Source: Acanthosepion lycidas (taxonomy: Eukaryota; Mollusca; Cephalopoda; Sepiida; Sepiidae). From it: DNA of 64,000 nucleotides. The stretch is taken from assembly GCA_963932145.1 (NCBI GenBank), contig OZ010611.1, positions 60,924,052-60,988,051 of the forward strand, in the 5' to 3' direction. The notes under the pieces were generated by a model. That model searched no databases, had not been told where the DNA came from, and saw only the letters and a list, made by a program, of their open reading frames with translations. Shown one piece after another: positions 35,001 through 46,841 of this stretch. A program made the position numbers and the translations under genes. The stretch's first letter is position 1. The number at the start of each line of letters is the position of its first letter.

Positions 35001-35420
35001 CAGGTAATTGGAATTTCCAACCAATCTCTTTATTTTGCGCATCGAGGTTGAATGTTCTAGTACCACATGGCATGCCTCTTCCGAATATCTCAGTTTGAAT
35101 TATTTCCCTTTAGTAAATGAAATCTCCAATATTTTTTGTTCACCTCTGCTATGTCCATGTATTGAACTCACCAAGCGTTGGTTGAAGGAATCCAGTTACT
35201 TGACCAAAAGAGTTGTGAGTTCAATACCTGACCACAACAGAGATGAACAAAAAAAAAATCTTGGAGAACTGAGTTAAAGGGAAATAACTTAAACTGAGAT
35301 ATTCAGAAGAGGCAAGGAATGTGGAACTAGAACAATTTACTCCTGTGGACGAACTAACGGGTTCGGTTCGAAATTTCAATCACCTGAAGAAGGCTGAGTG
35401 TACTACGGCCGAAAGGCCTT
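34960..35420. repeat. Large inverted repeat (fold-back element)
   Basis: Left arm about 34960-35175, right arm about 35211-35420. Matching pairs include TGTTCTAGTACCACATGGCA / its complement near 35334, GAATATCTCAGTTTGAATTA / near 35310, and TATTGAACTCAC / GTGAGTTCAATA. Both outer ends carry the CTGAAGAAGG...CGGCCGAAA-type motif (right copy 35384-35414). The loop contains a tRNA-like stretch with box-B-like GTGAGTTCAATACC. Confidence 0.8.
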
Positions 35421-36079
35421 GAATATGGTAAAAAGATGAGGATATTATTAATGCTTCTGTTCCTAATCCTTTCACACTTTGTAACCCCTTACGTCTTAGT
35501 GACTTTACTTCCTTACATGGGGTGATACCGATTAAAAAAGCATAAAGAAAATGCCTTATATTTAGGCCAACATCCCGGCTTCTGCATAAAAGAATGCATT
35601 AATCTGCATATGCAACTTTAAAAATCATTTTTTTAAAATGAATGTTTCTCTATTCATTTTCCAACAAGTTTTAGCGATTGTTTTGTTTATTTCTTAGTTA
35701 TTCAAATGAAGCCATTTTCCGTCCTTAAATTGGTAACGATGTTAGTATTTCGATCACAGCTTGGGAAGAAAATCAGTTTGACATGTTAAACTCTACTATC
35801 GTTAATTCTATGAAAAAATTGATAACGGTATTAGCATTTAGATCACAGTTTGAGGAGTAAGCCATATTGACATGATAATCTCTACTGTCGCTATTTCCAT
35901 AAAAATGGTAACGATGTAAGCATTTAGATCACAGGTAGGGAAGTAAGCCAGCTTGACATGATAATCTCTACTGTCACTATTTCCATGGAAAAGAAATATC
36001 CTGACGAGTTACATTCCTTAGTTCGACTAGTTCAAATCTTTATCGCAAAGATATATATACAGGGGTAAACCATCCGCAT

Positions 36080-36545
36080 TTCCATTGTATTCCATTAATA
36101 AGGAGGAAGTTCTATCCGTATAACGCCTACGCAAGATCCGCTGTTTCTTGACAGAATCCCGGGGGGTATGTTTCCAGGACTACTTCAGCCTTACCACCTT
36201 CAAGTCTAGATATAACCGTTATCTATCCTACATATCCTCATAATCTAAAATTCTTACATCCGAAAATCAACTCCATTCAGTAAGTCTCTACCATGAGTGA
36301 CTCTTAGGCCTTGTATTGGGTGAACTCCTTGCAGTCATTTTCCCGCAGACGCAACGATTGCTGGCTCATCGCTAATAATGGCAAATGTTCAGATGAGCTT
36401 TACTCCGCCATTCCACTATTTCACACCTTTACATCTAGGAAACACCTTACCGCTTCTACGGAGCCGAATCATCGTCATTGCCTTTTTTTTTTTTTTGTCC
36501 GTGTTCCAAATGCAAGACATGTGATCCACGCTTTTGAACTGCTTT
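36080..36545 (+). pseudogene. Scrambled LINE C-terminal fragments
   Basis: The frame from 36311 includes VNSLQSFSRRRNDCWLIANN, GKCSDELYSAIPLFHTFTSR and KHLTASTEPNHRHC. This parallels the 'RLQSLSHRRNVA..FYKY.NGKCSDEL' segment of Jockey-type LINEs. An upstream piece (FKSRYNRYLSYI near 36210-36235) resembles the very C-terminus, so the order is rearranged. A Tc1 element follows at once at 36566. Confidence 0.45.
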
Positions 36546-36565
36546 TACTCAGTGGGTACTGGGTA

Positions 36566-37844
36566 AATAAATCCCATTTATCTATTTTAATATGTGAAAA
36601 AGTATTTGTACAATACAAAAAAAAAAGAACTCATAATCTTTATTTAATACTTTGTAGAATATCCATTATTCACTTCTACAGCAACCAATCTCTTCCTGTA
36701 GTTCTCAGGTAATGATTTACAAATTTTAGTTGGTATTTTGTTCTATTCTTCTTTACATATGGTCTTCAGATCCGTGATGTTTGTTGGAGCTCTCGGTAGG
36801 ATTTTAATTTTCAAATAACATCACAGATTCTCGATTGGGTTTAAATCTGAGGAATGACTTGAACATTTCAGGATATTTACATTATTTTCAGCAAGCCATT
36901 TCTTTGTAGATTTTGCAGTGTGCTTAGGATCATTATCTTGTTGGAATATCTAATCAGGAGGAAATTCAAGATTTTCAATAGAAATCATTAAATTTGCTTC
37001 CAAAATATTTTGATATGCAGCATTCATTCTATCATCTATTACTGATATGGTGCCAGTAAGTTTCGCAGCAAAACATCTCTAAACCATGATGCTGTCACCA
37101 CCAAATCTCACTGTTGGAATTGTGTTCTGCTTGAAGGCATCGCCATCTTTTCTCCATACATAATTTCTGGAATTACGTTCAAACAACACAATTTTGGTTT
37201 TGTCTATCAATAATACTTTTTCCTAATTCGACTTTTCCTTATGTTCAAGAACGAATTTCAACCTGGCATCTCTGTGTCTTTTCAATAGCAGTGTTGTTTT
37301 TCGAGGAGAGCATGACTTTAGATTGTTCCTATGAATTTCATTGCTTATTGTCCATTTTGTAACAGATTCCTGATGAAAGCAAATCCTGTAACTCTAGATT
37401 TTGTTTAATTTGACGCATGAATTTCCTCGAAGATCCTGAAGAAATCTTCCGAGGAGCACCTGTTCTTCTTTGGTTTTCAACAGTTTTGAGTTTTTTATTC
37501 CTTGCAATGAATGAACTAATGGTAGTAAATGGAATATTCAGGTTGTCTGAGATTTTCTTGTAAATTTTAACTTCTTTCCAGAGCTTAACAATCAGTTTTT
37601 TTGCGAATTTGTCAATTGTTTATCTCTTGCCATGATGATAACCTTCTTGCACGAATATCAATTACAGTATGTTCTGTTTGTATTTTTAGGCTAAAAATAA
37701 CTGCTGATAACATTATTGGAACATTCTAGAATATTCATCTTGAATAATCTAGAGTATAAAAGCGATTTAAAAGTTTTAAAATCGATGAATTGCATTGTAC
37801 AAATGTTTTTTCATCCATTAAAATGTTTAAATGGCATTTATATT
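36566..37844 (-). mobile_element. Tc1-like DNA transposon, complete ends
   Basis: Inverted termini of about 48 bases are visible. The left arm at 36567-36615 (AAATCCCATTTATC, then ATTTTAATATGTGAAAAAG, TATTTGTACAAT) pairs with the right arm at 37792-37842. Total length is about 1.28 kb, typical for Tc1 elements. The enclosed transposase (36644-37633) is on the minus strand and inactivated. Confidence 0.8.
36644..37633 (-). pseudogene. Tc1-like DDE transposase
   Basis: The minus-strand start ATG is at 37631-37633 (MARDKQLTN). An N-terminal helix-turn-helix region follows (LIVKLWKEVKIYKKISDNLN, IPFTTISSFIARNK), then the linker GAPRKISS. First catalytic region: LLIDKTKIVLFE, where Tc1 elements usually have SDET; Asp is kept and Glu is Lys. 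DSIMVWRCFAA and then [10 protein letters not shown] carry the second Asp; [10 protein letters not shown] carries the final Glu. The end GYSTKY with TAA at 36644 matches the family C-terminus. A frameshift in the A-run near 37590 and several stops (e.g. after KSN, before ENL.C) disable it. Tc1 transposases cut and paste at TA sites. Confidence 0.8.
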
Positions 37845-37899
37845 AAATTAATTTTTTCTGTTTTCTATGCATATTTAGTTATTATGTTAAAAATACACC

Positions 37900-38038
37900 T
37901 TTAAGTGCCTACACCAGGTGTGTCATCAATGTTGTTGCTCCCATGTCACTAGAAGTTTCGGGTTTAAATAAACAACAGACTTCTTCGATGGGCGACCCAA
38001 CCAAATATGATCAGTATTCCACCCGCACCCAGAATAAA

Positions 38039-38045
<7 letters not shown>
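37900..38045. repeat. ~150-bp repeat, copy 1 of 2
   Basis: TTCTTCGATGGGCGACCCAA, CTTTAAGTGCC and GCACCCAGAATAAAAT recur in direct orientation at 39555-39705. Both lie at the edge of AT-rich or TA sequence. Identity unknown. Confidence 0.7.
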
Positions 38046-38080
<35 letters not shown>

Positions 38081-38084
<4 letters not shown>

Positions 38085-39170
38085 ACGAACTTGTAGCATA
38101 TAGATGAACCAGGGGTTTAAAAAAAAAGGAAAACGTGGGATCTTTTTTTGGTCTTCACTCAGAAATGGAAGCGACACATGGCAGTCAACGAAGAACAGAC
38201 ACAAGACGATGGATTTCAAAATAAAACATTTAATTATAAATATATATAAAGAAATAAAGAAAGAAAAGAATATTCATTTAACAAAGGGGAAGGGTTCATT
38301 AAATAACAGAGGGTGCGAGCGAATACATATATATATATAAGAACAGATCAAACCAAGAGAATCAACTTATCTTTCAGTCGAGTTGATATCTTCACACAAA
38401 GTTCTAATTCGCCGAAGCGAGAGTTCTGATGCTAAAACAGCATTTTGGCCGGCCGACACTTTTCTTGGATTTCTTTTCTTTCACAATCGTTCGATGGTCC
38501 ACAGCATTTCGTATAGGCGGTTCGTTGGGTTGATTCCGTTTCATAGCAGTCCTTTCACCCCTAGTCGACAGACTTTGCTGTCTTCTTCATCTCAGTGGGC
38601 AGTCTGACGATTTTGCCCAGCGACGTTCAACTGCCGCTGGTCATAGGGAAACTGAAATCCTTTTTTAGATTTTTGCTGTCCCCAAAGACAGTCACGTGGG
38701 TTCCCCTTCGTCTTTGACCGGGTACGCAGGAGGATGGGGCGCAAATCACGCAGTGTTTGTGTGATGGCTAAAAGTTCAACCCACGCTTAGTGTGTTCTGA
38801 TCACGTGAATCGCAGCAGGAGACCCTGATGGTGCCTGGAATTCACTTATGGTCAACCGCCTGATAGCTGCGAAATTTTGGAACCAGGTCATTCTCGCGTC
38901 GGGTCACTTCAAAGTTCACGGGCCCTTGACTCGTGTGTGGAAGAGTAGATAAAGAGGGAAAGAATTTGTGAAGAGAAGAGGAGGATATGGCTGATCATGG
39001 AACATATTCGCTCGCAAGTCGAAAGCATTGGATGTTATCTATTTTTATTTATTTATTTATTTATTTATCTTTTATTTTTTAACTAATTTTCGCCTAGAAT
39101 TTAAGATTTTACTTTGGGGTGCTTTTTAGCCTAACGCCTATGTAGTTAATGAAATCGGTGCTACGTGACA
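38081..39170 (+). mobile_element. Possible solo LTR or LTR-like block
   Basis: Starts TGTTACGAAC right after a TA array and ends GCTACGTGACA before ATATATATAC. The termini TGTTAC/GTGACA are short imperfect inverted repeats like LTR ends. The interior is a GC-richer, non-coding 1.09 kb. No primer-binding site, gag or pol is seen, so this could equally be unique DNA. Confidence 0.3.
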
Positions 39171-39334
39171 ATATATATACATTAATAAAATAAAAACGAT
39201 TTATTACATTGGCTTGTCTTACGACTTACTTTCCTTTCTCTTCCTCCCCATTTAAATATCTTATTTGTTTGGTCTTTCAGGTTGATGGAGTTTTGTTTGA
39301 TTTGGAAAAACTTGTGGGATTTCTAATCATCAAC

Positions 39335-39535
39335 GATTTAAGACAAAGATTCTTACTATGGCGAAAAAGCTTATTGACATCTTGTTTGCAAATGATGCGG
39401 CTCTGGTAGCCCAACTCTTTACAAGAAGCGCCCGCAAATGTCCGAAATCCACATTAAATCCAAAAGGATATTTCCCATACAAGGGTAAAACAATAACTAC
39501 ACAATCAACGACACCACACACATAAACCCTACACG
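39335..39535 (+). pseudogene. LINE reverse transcriptase fragment with altered catalytic box
   Basis: The frame from about 39330 reads RFKTKILTMAKKLIDILFAN, then DAALVAQL and KCPKSTLNPKGYFP. This is the region around the 'LLFADDAALVAH' box of Jockey/RTE-type reverse transcriptases. The second-last catalytic Asp is changed (FAND), so activity would be lost. Only about 60 codons remain. Confidence 0.65.
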
Positions 39536-39554
39536 GGGATTGTTAAAATTAGAC

Positions 39555-39705
39555 CTTTAAGTGCCGAATCTAGGTGCATCGTCAGTGTTGTTGCTACCTT
39601 GTCACTAGAAATTTCGGTTCTAAATAAACAACAGACTTCTTCGATGGGCGACCCAACCGAATATGATTAGTATTCGGCCCGCACCCAGAATAAAATTATA
39701 TCTTA
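39555..39705. repeat. ~150-bp repeat, copy 2 of 2
   Basis: Direct copy of 37900-38045, following the LINE fragment; divergence is about one base in ten by eye. Confidence 0.7.
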
Positions 39706-39709
39706 TTTG

Positions 39710-40220
39710 TTTGTTCTTTCTCTTTTTATAACTCTCCTTTTTATACTTATTTTTTTTTCTCTTAACTGCACTTAACAAAATATTTAGAATAGAGTGATTA
39801 AAATGCGTTAGCCTATTTATAAAAAAGAAAAAAGAAAAAAGAAAAAAAAAACAACTCCTAAAATACGGTATGATAAATTGGGGATATTGATTGATACTCT
39901 AATAAATTCTATTTAAAAACTAAGGGAAATGACATTTAACAAAAATTACTTAAAAATAAATAATTAATCAAAATATTTACATGTTAAATACTAGTTAAAA
40001 AAAGAAAATATAATAACGTGTAAATTTTAATTAAAATAGCTTATTCTCCAAAAAATTATCCTTAACGGAAGAAGTTTGTTTAAAAACTAAAAAAACCTAT
40101 CCATATATGGACAGTTAATTATGTGAAAAGTATGTTTATTCATTAGTTGGAAATACAGTAAATTAAAAAATTATGTGTACAAATATTTGTTTCTTCCCAC
40201 TGTAAATTCCTTCTTTTTAT
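39710..40220. other. AT-rich DNA without a recognised gene
   Basis: Nothing recognised. GAAAAAAGAAAAAAG runs occur near 39825-39850. Confidence 0.4.
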
Positions 40221-40226
40221 TGCATA

Positions 40227-40612
40227 CTAGCAGTAGAGCCTGGCATTTCCCGGGGATGTAACAGTAAGAGATAGATCAAGTATCGACCATCATCAAGACT
40301 GAAAAATAAAATTGACAAAGATTATTGTTTAAGGTTGACGGACACGCATGTCTTAATTAGTTTTTTTTTTACGAATTGGTCAAACCCAAACTCAAACAAA
40401 AACATTGTTTTCAATCGTTATGGGTCTACCGATTGAATAGAATTTTATTATAAACAATTGTCTTGTAAATGGAATTTTTAAAGCATTCTGAATGTAAAAA
40501 TAAAGAAAAAGGTGTGTAAGACAATAAGAAACGCTACCTGCCAAAAAAAAAAAGTGAAATTTTGTTGAAATCGGCTGAAAAATGTAGGAAATACGATCCC
40601 ATATATAAACAA

Positions 40613-40662
<50 letters not shown>

Positions 40663-40933
40663 CCAACCTGGGTTTTATAATAAGTATAACTCGATATGAG
40701 TTGCCCCCCTTTCATTAATGCCTCTTAATCGTGTTTTCAAATTGATTTCGTGCAAAAACAATTGTGTTTTCCAATTTTTGGCGCTGTCAGAACCACCGCA
40801 AAGTAATTTTACGTAGTCCTGTGAAGTTTTGTTGAAATCGGTTGAAAAATGTAGGAAATCCGATCCAATATATAAACGTACAGACACACACACACACACA
40901 CGCACACAACCTGGGTTTTATAATAAGTATGAT
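40227..40933 (-). mobile_element. Helitron-type element, minus strand, with internal duplication
   Basis: On the minus strand the 3' end reads CCCGGGAAATGCCAGGCTCT then ACTGCTAG|T at 40227. This is a GC-rich hairpin followed by a CTAG terminus and T, the Helitron rule. The opposite end at about 40933 reads TCATACTTATTATAAAACCC AGGTTG followed by (TG)n, like the 5' end of the element at 16594. The (CA)n-GGTTTTATAATAAGTAT module occurs twice (40613-40690 and 40885-40933), so the 5' part is duplicated. Confidence 0.55.
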
Positions 40934-41089
40934 TTAGCAATCTTCCTGAGCGTGTCGTTCTAGTTTGAGTTTGTTTTAATTTGGGTTGGTGGGGGTCTTC
41001 ATCTGGGTGGGTTTCTCTCAGCTGATAGTTCAACTGTGGGTGTGTAGATATTATTTTATTTATGAATTTTTTTTCTTTCTCCCACAACT

Positions 41090-41820
41090 TGTTCAAGTGT
41101 AGGGTTAATTGTTATCTTCCACATATATCGTATAAACTGTGCTCTGGAACCCTCAACTTGCTTTATGGAACCGACTCCCAGGAGGGTGCTTCCTCGATAA
41201 CTAGAATTTTAACCTGTTCAAGTCTAGGGTGAATCGTTATCTTCCCCACATATACACATAAACTGTGCCTCTTACTCTGTAACCCTCTATCTGCTTTGAA
41301 GAACCGACTCCCAAGAGGATGCTTCCCCAATCACTACAAACTTAACCTGTTCAGGTCTAGGGTGAACCGTTTTCTCCACATATCCATACAAACTGTGCCT
41401 CTTACTCTGTAACTCTCTACCTGCTTTGAAGAACCGACTCCCAAGAGGATGCTTCCCCAATCACTACAAACTTAACCTGTTCAAGTCTAGGGTGAACCGT
41501 TTTCTCCCTATATCCATACAAACTGTGCCTCTTACTCTGTAACTCTCTACCTGCTTTGAAGAACCGACTCCCAAGAGGATGCTTCCCCAATCACTACAAA
41601 CTTAACCTGTTCAGGTCTAGGGTGAACCGTTTTCTCCACATATCCATACAAACTGTGCCTCTTACTCTGTAACTCTCTACCTGCTTTGAAGAACCGACTC
41701 CCAAGAGGATGCTTCCCCGATCACTACAAACTTAAACTATCCAAGTCTAGGGTAAACCGTTATCTTCCCCACATATCCACATAAGATCTTCCTCTTGATC
41801 TGTAACTCTCTATTTTGAGT
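41090..41820. repeat. 130-bp satellite
   Basis: About six units, marked by GAACCGACTCCCAAGAGGAT at 41168 (diverged), 41301, 41431, 41561 and 41691. The central copies differ at only a few positions. No coding or promoter motif is recognised in the unit. Confidence 0.95.
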
Positions 41821-41834
41821 GACCCCCGGGCCTT

Positions 41835-41960
41835 TTAAAGGATGGAACTTACTGTACAAAAAAGCGATGGAAATGACGTCGATTGGAATTCGAACCCAGA
41901 CCTTTACTTTCTAATTCTGGGCAGCTATCCATTACACCGCTAAGTGCGATCGTACATGCC
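41835..41960 (-). repeat. tRNA-derived SINE head
   Basis: Minus strand: TTAGCGGTGTAATGGATAGC (box A region), then 25 bases on GGGTTCGAATTCCAATCGAC (good box B). This head resembles that at 1393-1471. The body extends to about 41835. Confidence 0.75.
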
Positions 41961-42605
41961 AATAAAGATTGATTCTGAAATGGAGCCTGCGGTGTGTTTG
42001 TTGCCCTTGTTCCCAACGAAACACGTTTCTGAATTCTTTTTATATTCAGAATGATAACAGCAAAGTAAAATGAGAAAAACAAATAATATGTAATCGGTAG
42101 ATGAATAAAAAAAAATTAAAAAATATATATAAATAAGACCAAGTCATGGAAATTTCGCTTTTAGAGAATTTTTTGTTCTTATTGTGCTTCCATACAATCT
42201 TGACTTGTGGCAGAGACGAACGTACTGATTACCTTATACTTTATGTTTTATTTTTGTGATTTAAGTACCGATTGCATTTCACGATACATTGTTTGGCCTT
42301 TAATTACTGCGAAGGAACAAAAGCGGGTTTAGTAAAAAAAAAAAAAAAAAAAAGGGGCGATGAAAAAACGAAAAGAAACAGGGAGGAAGAGTGGAACGAA
42401 ATTTCCTGTCCCAGGAGATCGAAACAAGCGTTAAGAAAAATATTTCCGGATAAGCATATTAAAAATACCGATGACACGTTGTGAGACTGAACATAATAAT
42501 AACGCTGACAGAGAAGAAAGAAGAAGAAAAACAAAGATAAATAAATAGATATAAGAAAGAGGAAATGAGGACCTGCTAATGATGATGTTGATGATGATGA
42601 TGGTG

Positions 42606-42606
42606 A

Positions 42607-42657
<51 letters not shown>
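42606..42657. repeat. (ATT)n microsatellite
   Basis: About 17 TTA units, preceded by (GATGAT)n. Confidence 0.9.
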
Positions 42658-42659
<2 letters not shown>

Positions 42660-42839
42660 CTTCGATGTGGATTCACGCGAACATTAACTGGTGGCGTCAG
42701 ATTAATCGAGAGAAAAAAATGAAAGGTAATAGAAAGAGAAAGAGAAGAAGAGATAATATGAAACAACGTGGAGGTGTGTGTGGGAGGGGGACAGGAAAAA
42801 AAAGAAAGGAAGGAAGGATGTAACTGAATGAACAAGGAC

Positions 42840-42852
42840 GACTATATAAATA

Positions 42853-42888
<36 letters not shown>

Positions 42889-42952
42889 AAAAGAAAGAAA
42901 GAAAAGTTAACAGAACGGAGGACGACTATATAAATAAATAAATAAATAAATA

Positions 42953-42984
<32 letters not shown>

Positions 42985-43243
42985 GAGAAAGAAAGAAAGA
43001 GAGAAAGAAAGTTAACAGAACGGAGGACGACTATATAAATAAATAAATAAAGAAAGAAAGAAAGAAAGAAAGAAAGAGAGAAAGAAAGAAAGAGAGAAAG
43101 AAAGTTAACAGAACGGAGGACGACTATATAAATAAATAAATAAAGAAAGAAAGAAAGAAAGAAAGAGAGAAAGAAAGAAAGAAAGAGAGAAAGAAAGAAA
43201 GAGAGAAAGAAAGTTAACAGAACGGAGGACGACTATATAAATA

Positions 43244-43275
<32 letters not shown>

Positions 43276-43500
43276 GAGAAAGAAAGACAGGAAAATTAAC
43301 TGAATAAGGACGACTATATAGATAAGACAAGAAATAAATAAAAGAAAGAAAGAAAGAAATAAAAGAAAGAAAGAAAGAAAGAAAGGATAATTAACTTATG
43401 GGACAACGACGACTATATAAAGAATAAAGAAAGAAAAAAGAAAGAAAGAAAGAAAGAAAGGAAAATTAACTGAATGAAAGACGACGACTGTATAAAAAAA
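42840..43500. repeat. (GAAA)n composite satellite
   Basis: Six to eight units of GACGACTATATAAATAAATA - (GAAA)n - GTTAACAGAACGGAG, with unit length varying through the GAAA run (about 75-125 bases). Confidence 0.9.
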
Positions 43501-43519
43501 ATATGAGAAAGAAAGCAAG

Positions 43520-43945
43520 TAAGTAAGTAAGAGGGGCGACTAGGAAGAAGAGAAGAAAAAGAGAGAAAATATCGCTGACGAGGACCAGAAGATGAATGGG
43601 GAGGAGAGGGACTAGGAAGAAGAGAAAACGACGACGGAGGAGGACTAGAAGAAGGAGCAGGAATAAGTTTAGAAAAGGAGGGATAGAAAAACAAGGAGGG
43701 GGACTGCGAGGAAAAGGAATGAGGACGAGGAGGGGGGTCTACAAGGAAAAGGAGAAGAAAAAGAATGTGGAAGAAGAATAATTAGGAGAAGGATTAAGAG
43801 TAAGGCAAAAAGAAAACGGAAGAGGATTAGTGGGAGGAGGGACAGGACTAGAATGAGGAGTGGGAGTAGGAGTAAGAAGAGAGGACGACGGAGTAGTAGG
43901 AGGAAAACTAAGCAAAGAAGAAGAAGAAGAAGAAGAGAGGCTAAT
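43520..43945. repeat. Purine-rich G/A tract
   Basis: Nearly all-purine plus strand of GGAGGA/GAAGAA type. Open frames on both strands are low-complexity Arg/Gly/Glu or Leu/Ser/Pro peptide. Confidence 0.8.
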
Positions 43946-44456
43946 AACAACATTGATTTTTGTTACATCAAGGCAGATGATTATTTTTCGCCATTGTTCT
44001 TTTCTATTATAGACTGTGTTTATGCGCACGACAACAAACAGAGGAAAAGAGACAAATACAAACCTTAACATGAATCTAAAAAAAGAACGAGAAAAGCAGA
44101 TGAAAAACATCAAAGTGAATAATAAACAAAAAGTGCATTATGATCTGAAAAGGTTCATTTGGGTGCAAATCTTTTTAACAGGTTCTACACGCCTAATACC
44201 AGTCAGCCATTTGTCTTTTGAGTTGTGTTTTCATTTCTGGCATAGCATTTTCAAGAGTAAATATAATAGAACATAAAAGACAAAAAAAAAAAAAAAAATA
44301 CCAGATGACCAAAATATTTCCCTACCTGGAACAATAGCACATTTACGGAAAGAAAAATGACCCTTAAAACAGAGAGCAAACCAATGATCATCATTTTCGA
44401 TCAATGTTGATAGAACGCCATTCAATATATAATAACTGATACACAAAAATAAAAAC

Positions 44457-44514
<58 letters not shown>

Positions 44515-44602
44515 TAGATAGATAGATGTAATAAAACTGAGATAAAGAGAGAGATGTATAAACTAATGCTGTATATAGATAAGAATTGAGATAAATAAAA
44601 AT

Positions 44603-44645
<43 letters not shown>

Positions 44646-44649
<4 letters not shown>

Positions 44650-44725
44650 GTTGGTGCAAAAATAATGACGGTTTTTGACGTAGTTTTTAACGTCAAAAAC
44701 CGTCATTATTTTTGCACCAACCTAA
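44646..44725. mobile_element. Palindromic mariner MITE, 80 bp
   Basis: Second element of the type at 11594-11690: TTAGGTTGGTGCAAAAATAA at the left end and its complement at the right. Arms are 41 bases (44641-44681 and 44690-44730, including flanking TA) around an 8-base loop. It sits directly at the end of a TA array. Confidence 0.9.
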
Positions 44726-45005
44726 TATATAAATTCATGAATCATTCATGCAAAAAACAAATATAGAGGTTATTGATTTAAATGGCGAGAATACATCATA
44801 GCAAACAATATAAATAAGATATATCAACCCCGAACCTGTATATGAATGATATGATCCCCGTTTATAAATTCCACTTGCATAAGGTCTTTTTAATTTTTTA
44901 CAAGCTTTCGTTTGTTCCTACAGACATCATCACTTATGGAAGTAGATTTTGTTCTTGTTTTTACTTCTCAGTAATAAGAGAACAACGAAAATAGAAATGT
45001 AATCC

Positions 45006-45084
<79 letters not shown>

Positions 45085-45087
45085 TTA

Positions 45088-45121
<34 letters not shown>

Positions 45122-45597
45122 TTCTGTGCAATACGAACACAGCAGTTGAAAAGTTTGAAGCCGCCCGCCCCCGCCTGAATGAGCATGGGACGAACTTGAC
45201 AGAAAAGTGAAATAAAAATAAAGAAGACCCCTTACAGCCTTTGAAAAAAAAAAGAATGGAATCAATTATCAAAATTATAATTTCAGAAACTTTATCAATG
45301 AATGCAAAAAAAAAAAAAGTGTGCTGCAGTAAAAAGGCTAAAGGAGGATATTTTGACGAGAGCAAAATTTAATAATATTTTTTTTTTCTTTCTGTCATAG
45401 TAAAATGTCTAATAAAAAAACACTTTTTTAACAATATATTATAATTTTCTTTTATTTAAAGTACAAAACAACTATTTTGGGGCCAATTTAAAAAATTACC
45501 AGCGGTTTCCTCAAACTTTTGAACATTAGTGTGTGTATATATATATCTGTGTGTGTGTGATATAATATATATTTATATATATGCAATAAATATAATG

Positions 45598-45668
<71 letters not shown>

Positions 45669-45671
<3 letters not shown>

Positions 45672-45823
45672 TGTAACCCGGATATAAGAGAGATTTTCTC
45701 TGCTCCCAAATTAGAGCCTGCGTTAATGTATATAAAATAGACCAAACCCGGATATAAGAGAAACCTGGATATAAGAGACTTCTTCTCCGGTTCCGACAAC
45801 TTTCTTATATCTGGGTTACACTG
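45669..45823. mobile_element. Pogo/Tigger-like MITE
   Basis: CAGTGTAACCCGGATATAAG at the left end matches the complement of CTTATATCTGGGTTACACTG at the right. TA flanks both ends. Length is 155 bp and there is no coding capacity. The ends resemble the CAGT.AAACCC..ATATAA termini of pogo-group elements. It is embedded between TA-rich tracts. Confidence 0.8.
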
Positions 45824-45929
45824 TATATATATTTAATATATATAATATATATAATATCATATATATAGATATATATAATATGCAGGTATCTAATGCAATA
45901 TATACAACATAATTTATATAATATAATAA

Positions 45930-45977
<48 letters not shown>

Positions 45978-46051
45978 TATACCTTGTGCCTGAAGAGAGG
46001 GATAACCAACGGAACCTAAGTAGCACCGCAAACGTAGGTATGTATATATAT

Positions 46052-46440
46052 ATATATATATAATTATTTATTTAAAAAAAATTAATAACATAAATATGTT
46101 ATAAAATCACTACAAAAATAGCCATTTTGTTTCAACACCCGCGGTGTCTTATCAAGTGATGATAATGAATGTAAAATAAATGGTTTTAAAAGTTTCAAAT
46201 TAATTAGCAATCCTTCGCATGGGGAAAACGTTACAAAAGCTTGATTGACCAATCAAAATACAAGTATAGGAAAATTCAAAAAACCTTGACAACGAAATCA
46301 TGTTATAATAGCTATTCAGATGTTTAAAATATGGGTAGTATTAAAAAAGAATGTATTCTAACCAATAATTACTAAATTATATGATAAAATTTAATATTAA
46401 AATTAAAAACTGCTAATTTCAAAATTAAAATTTAATCGTG
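46052..46440 (-). repeat. Penelope-like terminal repeat, inverted copy
   Basis: Inverted counterpart of 48890-49340 and 55660-56103. Shared marks: ATAGCTATTCAGATGTTTAA, TTGATTGACCAATCAAAATA, CATTTTGTTTCAACACCC. On the minus strand 46128-46158 reads CTTGATA-AG-ACACC-GCG-GGTGT-T-GAAAC, a hairpin in hammerhead-like context. Confidence 0.6.
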
Positions 46441-46769
46441 AAAAAAAAAAGTGGTGAGGGAAGGGGAACCAACACACACGTATATACATACACAATTAGA
46501 AGTGAATGCACTTTCCATACACATAGACACCTATAAATACATGCACACACATCCACAGACATTGACCCAGACAATCGGATACAACAACCAATAAATATTT
46601 AAGACTGAAAGTGTCATTAAACAAATGCTAACCACTTATTGAAATATAACTTAAGCGAGCAAATATACAAAGATAAAAATGATTAAAAATAATGTTATTT
46701 AATATATTAAAATAGTGTATATAAATATAAAATCGGACATCAAAGTCAACACCCATAGGTAACTTCGAT

Positions 46770-46775
46770 GTCCAC

Positions 46776-46841
<66 letters not shown>

